This document shows positions 1-6,459 of a stretch of 8,567 nt of DNA, piece by piece. The notes under the pieces are model-generated. The model did not search any database and had not been told where the DNA came from. It saw nothing but the letters and a program-made list of their open reading frames with translations. Made by a program: the position numbers and the translations under genes. How positions within the stretch are numbered: position 1 is the stretch's first letter; the number at the start of each line of letters is the position of its first letter. The stretch spans positions 1 through 8,567 of the forward strand of contig CALJUA010000041.1 of assembly GCA_937975715.1 (NCBI GenBank), given 5' to 3'. Source of the DNA: an uncultured Candidatus Planktophila sp. GTDB lineage: Bacteria > Actinomycetota > Actinomycetes > Nanopelagicales > Nanopelagicaceae.

Positions 1-54
1 CCACACGATGTTCTCGATGTTGCTGATGCTCCGAACTATGGAAAGAAGGCGTAA
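1..54 (+). CDS. guaB: IMP dehydrogenase, C-terminal end only (partial)
   Basis: Only the last 17 codons and the TAA stop are present; the gene begins before the window. The visible peptide, PHDVLDVADAPNYGKKA, resembles the end of actinobacterial GuaB2, which typically finishes with HPHDV, a few residues, then EAPNY. IMP dehydrogenase oxidises IMP to XMP with NAD+, the committed step of guanine nucleotide synthesis in the cytoplasm. The identification also rests on position: guaB, guaB3 and guaA are commonly consecutive in Actinobacteria. The stop codon directly abuts the GTG of the next gene, so the two are almost certainly co-transcribed. The catalytic core cannot be checked here. Confidence 0.85.
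   Translation, partial: PHDVLDVADAPNYGKKA
44..49 (+). promoter_or_regulatory. Ribosome binding site of guaB3
   Basis: AGAAGG lies inside the last codons of guaB, 5 nt before a GTG that directly follows the guaB TAA. It supports GTG at 55 as the guaB3 start, although no spacer separates the genes. The site would be read by ribosomes finishing guaB, so translational coupling is likely. Confidence 0.6.
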
Positions 55-1167
55 GTGGAGATCGAAATCGCACCAGGTAAGCGCGCACGCCAAGCCTTCT
101 CTTTCGACGATATTGCAATTGTTCCTAGCCGTCGCACACGTACCCCTGAAGAGGTAAGCCTTGCTTGGCAGATCGATGCCTATAAGTTCGGACTTCCACT
201 TCTTGCAGCACCGATGGACTCTGTAGTTTCACCTGAGACAGCAATTGCTATCGGAAAGCTTGGCGGACTTGGCGTTCTTAATCTTGAGGGATTGTGGACA
301 CGATATGACGATCCACGTATCCCGCTGGGTGAGATCGCATCAATGCCAGAAAAGCATGCCACTAAGCGCATGCAAGAGATTTACTCTGCACCGATTCGTC
401 CAGAGCTCATTAAAGAACGCATCCAGCAGATTCGCGATGCGGGAGTCACGGTTGCCGCTTCACTTTCACCACAGCGCACAGTCGAACTCCATGATGCTGT
501 GATCAAAGCTGGCGTCGATATCTTCGTAATCCGCGGAACAACAGTTTCAGCAGAGCACGTCGGCGCTGAAGGTGAAGCGCTTAACTTGAAGAAATTTATC
601 TACGAGCTTGATGTTCCAGTCATCGTTGGTGGAGTTGCCACTACAACTGGCGCTCTTCACTTGATGCGTGCCGGCGCTGCTGGCGTTCTCGTCGGTTTTG
701 GTGGGGGAGCAGCACATACAACTCGCACCGTCACTGGCATTGAAGTTCCAATGGCAACGGCTGTCGCCGATGTTGCAGCAGCTCGTCGCGAATATTTAGA
801 TGAATCTGGCGGACGTTATGTTCACGTTATTGCAGATGGCGCAGTCGGTCGCTCTGGCGATATCGCAAAGGCGATCGCATGTGGCGCAGATGCCGTGATG
901 ATGGGATCAGCCCTTGCTAAGGCGGTCGAATCTCCAGGTCTTGGGTGGCATTGGGGCTCCGAGGCTTACCACCCAGAGCTTCCACGCGGTCGCCGCTTTA
1001 ATGTAGGAACCGTCGGAACCTTGGAAGAAGTTCTTGTGGGACCTTCTCATTCTTCAACTGGCGATATGAATCTCTTCGGCGCACTTCGCAAGGCGATGGC
1101 TACATGTGGTTACTCAGATGTGAAGTCATTCCAGCGCGTTGATGTTGTGACACATCATGGCAAGTAG
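55..1167 (+). CDS. guaB3: GuaB3 family IMP dehydrogenase-related protein (no CBS domains)
   Basis: This 370-residue (beta/alpha)8 barrel protein belongs to the IMPDH/GMP reductase superfamily. It lacks the CBS-pair insertion of canonical IMPDH, as GuaB3 proteins do. Visible features are the N-terminal SFDDIAIVPSRRTR segment, the core LGGLGVLNLEG (about 69-79), VPVIVGGVATTTGALHLMRAGAAGVLVG (about 187-214), and the phosphate-binding VIADGAVGRSGDIAKA (258-273) followed by GADAVMMGS (277-285). The loop that in IMPDH reads GSICTTR reads GAAHTTR here, so the catalytic Cys position is His221. From memory, Streptomyces GuaB3 is similar at this loop, so this looks like a subfamily trait rather than decay. 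The GTG start is fixed by the abutting guaB stop and an AGAAGG site. It lies between guaB and guaA, which points to guanine nucleotide interconversion; the actual reaction cannot be decided from sequence. Confidence 0.93.
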   Translation: MEIEIAPGKRARQAFSFDDIAIVPSRRTRTPEEVSLAWQIDAYKFGLPLLAAPMDSVVSPETAIAIGKLGGLGVLNLEGLWTRYDDPRIPLGEIASMPEKHATKRMQEIYSAPIRPELIKERIQQIRDAGVTVAASLSPQRTVELHDAVIKAGVDIFVIRGTTVSAEHVGAEGEALNLKKFIYELDVPVIVGGVATTTGALHLMRAGAAGVLVGFGGGAAHTTRTVTGIEVPMATAVADVAAARREYLDESGGRYVHVIADGAVGRSGDIAKAIACGADAVMMGSALAKAVESPGLGWHWGSEAYHPELPRGRRFNVGTVGTLEEVLVGPSHSSTGDMNLFGALRKAMATCGYSDVKSFQRVDVVTHHGK

Positions 1168-2713
1168 CGCCCCATACGGCGTACTAGTCGTTGATTTCGG
1201 TGCGCAGTATGCGCAGCTGATTGCACGACGTGTTCGTGAAGCACATGTCTTCTCTGAGATCGTTCCATCAACGATTACTGCAGCAGAAGTCGCTGCAAAA
1301 AACCCTGAGGCAATCATCTTGTCTGGCGGCCCATCATCTGTCTATGCAGATCATGCGCCGAAGGTTGACCCTGCAATCTTCGCTCTAGGTATTCCAACCT
1401 TCGGAATCTGTTATGGGTTTCAAACTATGGCAGCAGCACTTGCCGGTGTAGTTGCACAGACAGGTAAATCCGAATTCGGTCGCACGCCTCTTGAAGTAAA
1501 GCCAGGTTCAAAGTTATTTGCAGGTCTTCCTGCCACGCAATCTGTCTGGATGTCACATGGCGATGCCGTCTCTGAAGTTCCATGTGGTTTCTCAATTTCC
1601 GCTTCTACTGCCGATACTCCAATTGCAGCATTTGAAGATGCATCAGGAAAGATCGCAGGGGTTCAATTTCACCCAGAAGTTCTCCACTCAGAACATGGCC
1701 AAGCGATTCTCAATAATTGGTTGATCAACATTGCAGGGTGTAAGCCGACGTGGACGACTAGCAATATTGCAGAGGAAGAGATTGCAAAGGCCAAGGCAAC
1801 CATTGGCGACAAGCGCGTTATCTGCGGCCTCTCTGGCGGCGTTGACTCAGCTGTTGCGGCAGCGATTATTCAGCGCGCAGTTGGCAACCAACTTACTTGT
1901 GTCTTTGTCGATCACGGTCTACTGCGCAGTGGGGAATCCGAACAAGTACAGCGTGACTTCGTTGCATCTACCGGTGTTCAACTAGTTGTTGTTGATGCAG
2001 TAGAACAATTCTTATCAGCACTTGCCGGAGTCACAGACCCAGAAGAGAAGCGCAAGATTATTGGTCGCGAATTCATCCGCTCCTTCGAGAAAGCTGCCCG
2101 CGATATTGCAGCCGGGGGAGACGTTGAATTCTTAGTTCAAGGAACCCTCTATCCAGATGTAGTTGAATCAGGCGGAGGAACAGGTACTGCCAACATCAAG
2201 TCGCACCACAACGTTGGCGGTTTACCTGATGATCTTCAATTCAAATTGGTAGAGCCCCTTCGCACACTCTTTAAAGATGAGGTCCGCCAGGTAGGTCTTG
2301 AACTCGGACTTCCCGGTGAGATCGTTTGGCGCCAACCATTCCCAGGTCCTGGCCTTGGTATCCGAATCATCGGCGAGGTAACACGCGAGCGTCTTGATAT
2401 CTTGCGTGAGGCTGATGTGATTGCACGCGCCGAACTCTCTGCCGCAGGTCTTGATCGCAGCATCTGGCAGTGCCCAGTTGTTCTTCTTGCTGATGTCCGT
2501 AGCGTTGGAGTTCAAGGTGATGGACGTACATATGGCCACCCAATCGTTCTGCGTCCTGTTTCATCTGAGGATGCGATGACCGCTGATTGGTCGCGCGTTC
2601 CATATGAAGTACTTGAGAAGATTTCTACACGTATCACCAACGAAGTCCGTGAGGTCAACCGAGTTGTCCTCGATGTCACAAGCAAGCCACCCGGAACAAT
2701 CGAGTGGGAATAG
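1157..2713 (+). CDS. guaA: GMP synthase (glutamine-hydrolysing)
   Basis: GuaA converts XMP, ATP and glutamine to GMP in the cytoplasm. The 518-residue length is normal. The N-terminal class I glutamine amidotransferase domain shows ILSGGPSSVY (54-63), the nucleophile Cys85 in FGICYG, and the His172/Glu174 dyad in GVQFHPEV. The ATP pyrophosphatase domain carries the PP-loop SGGVDS (226-231), then VQGTLYPDVVESGGG (327-341), the FPGPGLGIRIIGEVT segment (395-409), and the C-terminal dimerisation end KPPGTIEWE. All key residues are present. ATG at 1157 overlaps the end of guaB3 by 11 nt in another frame. I see no convincing Shine-Dalgarno before it, so initiation probably relies on coupling to guaB3 translation. 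It completes the IMP to GMP branch begun by guaB. Confidence 0.98.
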   Translation: MASSAPYGVLVVDFGAQYAQLIARRVREAHVFSEIVPSTITAAEVAAKNPEAIILSGGPSSVYADHAPKVDPAIFALGIPTFGICYGFQTMAAALAGVVAQTGKSEFGRTPLEVKPGSKLFAGLPATQSVWMSHGDAVSEVPCGFSISASTADTPIAAFEDASGKIAGVQFHPEVLHSEHGQAILNNWLINIAGCKPTWTTSNIAEEEIAKAKATIGDKRVICGLSGGVDSAVAAAIIQRAVGNQLTCVFVDHGLLRSGESEQVQRDFVASTGVQLVVVDAVEQFLSALAGVTDPEEKRKIIGREFIRSFEKAARDIAAGGDVEFLVQGTLYPDVVESGGGTGTANIKSHHNVGGLPDDLQFKLVEPLRTLFKDEVRQVGLELGLPGEIVWRQPFPGPGLGIRIIGEVTRERLDILREADVIARAELSAAGLDRSIWQCPVVLLADVRSVGVQGDGRTYGHPIVLRPVSSEDAMTADWSRVPYEVLEKISTRITNEVREVNRVVLDVTSKPPGTIEWE

Positions 2714-2718
2714 GAAAG
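2712..2718 (+). promoter_or_regulatory. Ribosome binding site of the cyclophilin gene, overlapping the guaA stop
   Basis: AGGAAAG shares its first two bases with the guaA TAG (2711-2713) and ends 5 nt before ATG 2724. It decides the start: the same frame is open back to 2604 inside guaA, but only ATG 2724 has this site and gives a clean signal peptide. Confidence 0.7.
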
Positions 2719-2723
2719 TCATA

Positions 2724-3392
2724 ATGAAGAAGATCTCTGCGATTCTCGCTGCCCTCGTATTGACACTAATTTTGGCACCTTCATCTTTTGCGGCTGAAAG
2801 ACCAATTTCAGTACCCGGATGTAAGACACCCACCGCAACAGCTCATACTCCAGCAAAGGTAAAGCAGCCAACTGCCCCTGCGAAGAAGCTCGCAAAGGCA
2901 TTCACATTGACTACCAATTGTGGTGAAATCGTGATCGCCCTAAATTCAAAGGCGCCTCAAACAGTGACGAATATGAGCGTGCTTGCAAATGCCAATTATT
3001 TTAATAATTCTTTTTGCCATCGACTTACAACTGAGGGACTCTTTGTCCTTCAATGTGGAGACCCAACTGCTTCAGGCAGTGGTTCACCAACAGGGTGGAA
3101 GGGCTATAAAGATGAAAACCTTCCTGCCGCCGGTGCAAAGAATTACCCTGCAGGAACAGTCGCTATGGCTAACTCAGGACCTGGCACCAATGGTTCACAG
3201 TTCTTCTTGGTCTACGCCGATACTCAGCTCGGACCTAACTACACAATCTGGGGCAAGATCACAAAGGGTCTAGACCTCGTGAAGAAGATTGCAGTTGTTG
3301 GCGCATATCAGCAAGAAGGCAATCAGAAGTATTACGCTGGCGACGGATTCCCAATCCAAATGGTTGAGATCGTCAAAGCTTCAGCTAAATAA
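2724..3392 (+). CDS. Secreted cyclophilin-type peptidyl-prolyl cis-trans isomerase
   Basis: The 222-residue precursor starts with a Sec signal peptide: MKK, a hydrophobic core at about 4-18, and a likely cleavage after SFA (residue 23). There is no lipobox Cys and no other membrane segment, so the product should be released beyond the membrane. Residues about 25-57 form a Pro/Thr/Ala/Lys-rich linker. The cyclophilin domain begins at about 60 with TLTTNCGEIVIAL. It continues through FCHRLTTEGLFVLQCGDPT (97-115), which holds the catalytic Arg100 (equivalent of CypA Arg55), and GTVAMANSGPGTNGSQFFLV (144-163). It ends with LGPNYTIWGKITKGLDLVKKI (169-189). The CHRLTT/LQCGDP signature is the usual actinobacterial form. 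Cysteines at 33, 66, 98 and 111 could form disulfides outside the cell. The gene lies 10 nt after guaA, so it is probably the last gene of that operon. It likely assists folding of exported proteins; substrates are unknown. Confidence 0.93.
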   Translation: MKKISAILAALVLTLILAPSSFAAERPISVPGCKTPTATAHTPAKVKQPTAPAKKLAKAFTLTTNCGEIVIALNSKAPQTVTNMSVLANANYFNNSFCHRLTTEGLFVLQCGDPTASGSGSPTGWKGYKDENLPAAGAKNYPAGTVAMANSGPGTNGSQFFLVYADTQLGPNYTIWGKITKGLDLVKKIAVVGAYQQEGNQKYYAGDGFPIQMVEIVKASAK

Positions 3393-3417
3393 AATCTAGT
3401 TTGTATTTACGATTTTA
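3390..3417. repeat. AT-rich inverted repeat at the convergent gene junction
   Basis: TAAAATC (3390-3396) is the exact reverse complement of GATTTTA (3411-3417), with a 14-nt loop between. It covers the cyclophilin stop codon, the 3-nt gap and the last codons of the opposing deacetylase gene. The 7-bp stem has a single G-C pair, so it is weak as an intrinsic terminator, and it is unclear whether it acts in RNA. It is the only hairpin-like element I see between the two convergent genes. Confidence 0.3.
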
Positions 3418-4121
3418 AAAGCTTCAGCGATACGACCTTCAGGAAGTTCACCAACGCCTGCATTGCGCTGACCCCACTCGCGCAGCATCTGCTCGAGATT
3501 TTCCATATGGCCGGTCTGTGATGCGTGCTCTTTGAGAGCTGCAATCTTGAAGTGGAATGTATCGGTGATATCTACAAAGTGATCAGGGTGGGTATGTCCC
3601 TGCATCCAGACTTCCTTTACCTTCCAAGGCTGAAGACCTTCATTCTCAAGTAAGTCCGTAAATGCAAATGGATTACGAGCATCGGGATAGACAGCTTGAA
3701 TAGTTGCTTCACCTGCAGCTAAGTGATCTGGGTGGCTTGCACCGATGCGATCCCAATTGCGCTCTGGCGACTGGCACAAGATTCGATCAGGTTGTACGCG
3801 ACGAATCTGGCGGACAATATCTTTACGAAGTTCAAGTGTTGGTTCTAGATGTCCATCAACATAATTGAGGAATGTGACATCTTTGACGCCAAGTGCTGCA
3901 CATGCGGCGCGTTGTTCGCGCTGGCGCACCGCTGGCATCTCTTCCTTGCTGTATCCAGATTCTTCTCCACCTTGATCGCCATTGGTGCAGAGGACGTAAC
4001 TGACCTCAATGCCTTTAGCTACCCACTGAGCAATCGTTCCTGATGCTCCGAAGTCAGAGTCATCAGGGTGGGCATTTACGACAAGGACGCGCTTGATTTC
4101 AGAATCTGTAATCGGTTCCAT
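3396..4121 (-). CDS. PIG-L/LmbE family zinc-dependent deacetylase, substrate unknown
   Basis: This 241-residue protein has a Rossmann-like LmbE fold. Near the N-terminus RVLVVNAHPDDSDFG carries the family AHPDD motif: His18 and Asp21 are expected zinc ligands and Asp20 the catalytic base. A second motif, GASHPDHLAAGEA (127-138), supplies His133 as the expected third ligand with His130 nearby. Other conserved-looking segments are VLCTNGDQGGEE (43-54) and ILCQSPERNWDRIGASH (114-130). There is no signal peptide, so it is cytoplasmic. Family members remove acetyl groups from N-acetylglucosamine-type substrates; the actinobacterial mycothiol enzymes MshB and Mca are relatives. I do not see the Mca-type N-terminus and would not assign either role. 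The ATG at 4121 is chosen because a TANNNT hexamer sits 7 nt upstream; a GTG at 4154 would add 11 poor residues. It is divergent from pcrA and convergent with the cyclophilin gene. Confidence 0.88.
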   Translation of the reverse strand: MEPITDSEIKRVLVVNAHPDDSDFGASGTIAQWVAKGIEVSYVLCTNGDQGGEESGYSKEEMPAVRQREQRAACAALGVKDVTFLNYVDGHLEPTLELRKDIVRQIRRVQPDRILCQSPERNWDRIGASHPDHLAAGEATIQAVYPDARNPFAFTDLLENEGLQPWKVKEVWMQGHTHPDHFVDITDTFHFKIAALKEHASQTGHMENLEQMLREWGQRNAGVGELPEGRIAEAFKIVNTN

Positions 4122-4128
4122 GGGGTCA

Positions 4129-4134
4129 AGCCTA
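4129..4134 (-). promoter_or_regulatory. Putative -10 element of a leaderless promoter for the deacetylase gene
   Basis: On the minus strand TAGGCT fits TANNNT and is separated by 7 nt (TGACCCC) from ATG 4121. This is the spacing expected when transcription starts at the A of the start codon, common in Actinobacteria. No Shine-Dalgarno lies at a usable distance, which agrees. No good -35 is visible; it would fall in the first codons of pcrA. Confidence 0.5.
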
Positions 4135-4135
4135 T

Positions 4136-4141
4136 TAGACT
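4136..4141 (+). promoter_or_regulatory. Putative -10 element of a leaderless promoter for pcrA
   Basis: TAGACT fits TANNNT and ends 7 nt (CCCCGCC) before ATG 4149, so transcription is predicted to begin at or near that ATG. There is no Shine-Dalgarno upstream. A clear -35 is not seen; the position falls within the deacetylase coding sequence. Only base 4135 separates this hexamer from the opposing one, so two polymerases could not occupy both at once. Confidence 0.5.
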
Positions 4142-4148
4142 CCCCGCC

Positions 4149-6392
4149 ATGCACGCTAACGACGAATTATTAGAGGGCCTCAACCCGCAGCAGCAAGAAG
4201 CTGTAGCGCATGCAGGCACACCTCTTCTTGTCGTGGCAGGTGCTGGATCTGGAAAGACTCGAGTTCTTACTCGTCGCATTGCTTATTTGATGGCCCGTCG
4301 CGGTGTAAAGCCTTATGAAATCTTGGCTATTACCTTTACCAATAAGGCTGCGGGCGAGATGAAAGAGCGCGTTACCGAGCTGGTGGGACCTATCGCTAAA
4401 TCCATGTGGGTTTCTACCTTCCACTCTGCATGTGTGCGCTTATTGCGACAAGAGGTCGAACGTCTTGGCTATAACTCAACCTTCTCAATCTATGACTCTG
4501 CAGATTCTCAGAAGCTGATTCAGAAGGTCTGCGAAACACTTAATTTGGATTCCAAGCGATATCCAGCACGCCAGTTCCAAAACATTATCTCTAATGCCAA
4601 GAACGAGCTTCAGACTCCATATGAATTCTTGAGCAAGGCCACTAATCAGTTCGACACCATTGCAGCAGATGTTTATACGATGTATGAAAAACGCCTTAAG
4701 CAAGCCAATGCCATGGACTTCGATGATCTGATTATGAAGACTGTTGAGGTTCTGCAGAAGTTCCCAGAAGCGAAGGCTCGCTTTAGATCACGTTTTCGCC
4801 ACATCCTGGTCGATGAGTACCAGGACACCAACCATGCTCAATATCAATTGGTAAAAGAGCTCACCGGAGACGGCACCGATAGTTTCCCTATTGCCGAACT
4901 TTGTGTTGTTGGAGATGCCGATCAATCTATCTACGGCTTCCGTGGCGCAACAATCAGAAATATCTTGCAATTCGAAGTTGATTATCCGAATGCAAAGACT
5001 GTTCTTCTCGAGCAGAACTACCGCTCAACTCAAAATATCCTCTCTGCCGCAAATGCCGTTATCTCGCAGAACGAATCTCGCAAAGAGAAGAACCTTTGGT
5101 CAGATTCTGGTGCAGGGGCACCTCTTGTGGGCTACGTTGCAGAATCTGAATATGATGAAGCCGAATTCGTAAAGAACGAGGTTCGTGCACTGCAGGATAG
5201 AGATGTTTCTAAGCCGGGAGACACTGCTGTTTTCTATCGCACTAACGCTCAGTCTCGTGTCTTCGAAGAAGTCTTTATGCGCGCTGCTGTGCCATACAAA
5301 GTTGTCGGTGGCCTTCGATTCTACGAACGCAAAGAAGTAAAGGATTTGCTCGCTTATCTTCGAGTGCTGGCGAATCCAACCGATGAGGTTTCACTGCGCC
5401 GCATCATTAACTTCCCTAAGCGCGGTATCGGCGATAGGGCGTTAGAAGAGGTAGATCTCTTTGCCCAGGCGCAAGGCATTTCGTTCTGGGATGCGCTTTT
5501 GCGAGTCCGCGAGGCAACGGGAGTGCCTAATAAGGCATCCCAATCCATTAGCGATTTCACCAACATGATCTCCGCACTTGCAGTGCTTGTCGAAGTAAAT
5601 ACAAAGCCATCAACGATCATTGAAGCCGCTCTCGAGCAGTCTGGTTTATTGAAAGAACTTTCATCCAGCACCGACCCTCAAGATGAAGTCCGCGTAGAGA
5701 ACCTTCAAGAACTCGTATCGGCATCTATCGAATATGAAGAGCGCGACTTCGAAGAGCTCGGCGAAGATGAAGTCATCTCTCTCGGTGGCTTCCTTGAGAA
5801 AGTTTCACTCGTCGCAGATGCTGATGAGATTCCTGATGGAGAAGATCACGGGGGAGTCGTCACTCTGATGACGCTTCACACTGCTAAAGGTTTGGAATTT
5901 CCTACAGTCTTTCTTACAGGCATGGAAGATGGAATCTTCCCTCATGCACGAACATTTGATGACCCCAAAGAAATTGAAGAAGAACGTCGCCTTGCATACG
6001 TCGGACTCACTCGCGCCGAAAAGCGTCTATATATTTCACGAGCTGAGTACCGTTTAACTTTTGGAACACCGAAGTACAACCCTGCATCACGTTTCCTCGA
6101 TGAGATTCCTTCGACGTTGATTGAGTGGAAGAACGAAGGCAAACCTTCATACACATCATCGAGCGCCGTTCGTAAATCACGTGTTGCAACTGCGCCACCT
6201 CCACGAGCGACAGGCAAGGTTTCATCTGCCATGGTTCTTGAGATTGGCCAACGTGTGTCACATGACACATTCGGCCTCGGCACCGTAGTTGCCGTTGCGG
6301 GTGTGGGCGATAAATCTGAGGCGACTATTAACTTCGGCGCATATGGCGATAAGCGCCTCTTGCTGCGCTACGCCCCAGTGACTCCGCTGTAA
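4149..6392 (+). CDS. pcrA: ATP-dependent DNA helicase PcrA/UvrD1 (SF1A, 3'-5')
   Basis: This 747-residue helicase unwinds DNA for repair, replication and transcription-coupled processes. All SF1A motifs are visible: the Q-motif region LNPQQQEAV (11-19), Walker A AGAGSGKT (30-37), motif Ia ITFTNKAAGEM (61-71), motif II VDEYQDTN (221-228), and motif III GDADQSIYGFRGA (255-267). Motif IV EQNYRST (288-294), motif V TLHTAKGLEF (575-584) and motif VI AYVGLTRAEKRLY (616-628) follow. A low-complexity Ser/Pro/Ala linker (about 667-692) leads to a Tudor-like C-terminal domain, GQRVSHDTFGLGTVVAV to KRLLLRYAPV (700-743), the module that contacts RNA polymerase in PcrA/UvrD proteins. ATG 4149 is preferred: earlier in-frame starts would run into the divergent deacetylase gene and lack homology. 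The gene reads toward sucCD and appears to be transcribed from its own leaderless promoter. Confidence 0.97.
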   Translation: MHANDELLEGLNPQQQEAVAHAGTPLLVVAGAGSGKTRVLTRRIAYLMARRGVKPYEILAITFTNKAAGEMKERVTELVGPIAKSMWVSTFHSACVRLLRQEVERLGYNSTFSIYDSADSQKLIQKVCETLNLDSKRYPARQFQNIISNAKNELQTPYEFLSKATNQFDTIAADVYTMYEKRLKQANAMDFDDLIMKTVEVLQKFPEAKARFRSRFRHILVDEYQDTNHAQYQLVKELTGDGTDSFPIAELCVVGDADQSIYGFRGATIRNILQFEVDYPNAKTVLLEQNYRSTQNILSAANAVISQNESRKEKNLWSDSGAGAPLVGYVAESEYDEAEFVKNEVRALQDRDVSKPGDTAVFYRTNAQSRVFEEVFMRAAVPYKVVGGLRFYERKEVKDLLAYLRVLANPTDEVSLRRIINFPKRGIGDRALEEVDLFAQAQGISFWDALLRVREATGVPNKASQSISDFTNMISALAVLVEVNTKPSTIIEAALEQSGLLKELSSSTDPQDEVRVENLQELVSASIEYEERDFEELGEDEVISLGGFLEKVSLVADADEIPDGEDHGGVVTLMTLHTAKGLEFPTVFLTGMEDGIFPHARTFDDPKEIEEERRLAYVGLTRAEKRLYISRAEYRLTFGTPKYNPASRFLDEIPSTLIEWKNEGKPSYTSSSAVRKSRVATAPPPRATGKVSSAMVLEIGQRVSHDTFGLGTVVAVAGVGDKSEATINFGAYGDKRLLLRYAPVTPL

Positions 6393-6413
6393 AAGAGGGC
6401 TATCTCGCGGGTT

Positions 6414-6433
6414 TAGGATTACCCCAGTATCTT
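6414..6433 (+). promoter_or_regulatory. Candidate sucCD promoter -10 elements
   Basis: The 67 nt between pcrA and sucC contain two hexamers that fit TANNNT: TAGGAT at 6414-6419 and TATCTT at 6428-6433. The second would start transcription near 6440 and leave a leader of about 20 nt that includes the AAGGAG site, the more sensible arrangement. Neither has a recognisable -35. The region also has no convincing terminator for pcrA, so readthrough is possible. Confidence 0.3.
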
Positions 6434-6447
6434 TCACCCGAAGCGTT

Positions 6448-6453
6448 AAGGAG
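6448..6453 (+). promoter_or_regulatory. Shine-Dalgarno site of sucC
   Basis: AAGGAG is the strongest Shine-Dalgarno in the window and lies 6 nt before GTG 6460. It is only 2 nt from an out-of-frame ATG at 6456, too close for normal initiation, so it favours the GTG. Confidence 0.8.
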
Positions 6454-6459
6454 CCATGA

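Larger units (their letters stand above)
4119..4151. repeat. Imperfect palindrome spanning both divergent start codons
   Basis: The sequence is roughly mirror-symmetric about base 4135. Reading outward on the two strands gives TAGGCTTGACCCCATG (minus) and TAGACTCCCCGCCATG (plus), matching at 11 of 16 positions. The start codons lie exactly 14 nt either side of the axis. The shared positions are mainly the -10-like hexamers and the ATGs, so the symmetry may reflect two promoters placed back to back rather than a regulator site. Confidence 0.6.

Noticed and set aside
2222..2539. Long minus-strand open frames opposite guaA
   Set aside because: They lie wholly within a gene with full family motifs, have no recognisable motifs or start signals, and vary freely with the sense codons.
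2604..2723. Upstream extension of the cyclophilin frame into guaA
   Set aside because: It would bury the signal peptide behind 40 residues and ignore the AGGAAAG site before ATG 2724.
3375..3428. 11-bp direct repeat AAAGCTTCAGC as a mobile-element target duplication
   Set aside because: The 32 bp between the copies contain no element, and both copies are explained by coding sequence (Lys-Ala-Ser in one gene, Glu-Ala-Phe on the other strand).
4068..4148. Upstream extension of the helicase frame by 27 codons
   Set aside because: It lies inside the start of the divergent deacetylase gene and shows no helicase homology. ATG 4149 gives the expected N-terminus and has a -10 hexamer at leaderless spacing.
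4122..4154. GTG 4154 as the deacetylase start
   Set aside because: It would add 11 residues with no family similarity, overlap the first codons of pcrA and bypass the -10-like hexamer 7 nt before ATG 4121.
5354..6283. Minus-strand open frames opposite the 3' half of pcrA
   Set aside because: Same reasoning: frame shadows of conserved helicase motifs, with no domain features or promoter.
6406..6445. Possible pcrA terminator or leader hairpin (CGGGT at 6408-6412 with ACCCG at 6436-6440)
   Set aside because: Only 5 bp with a 23-nt loop and no T-run after it; chance pairing is likely.
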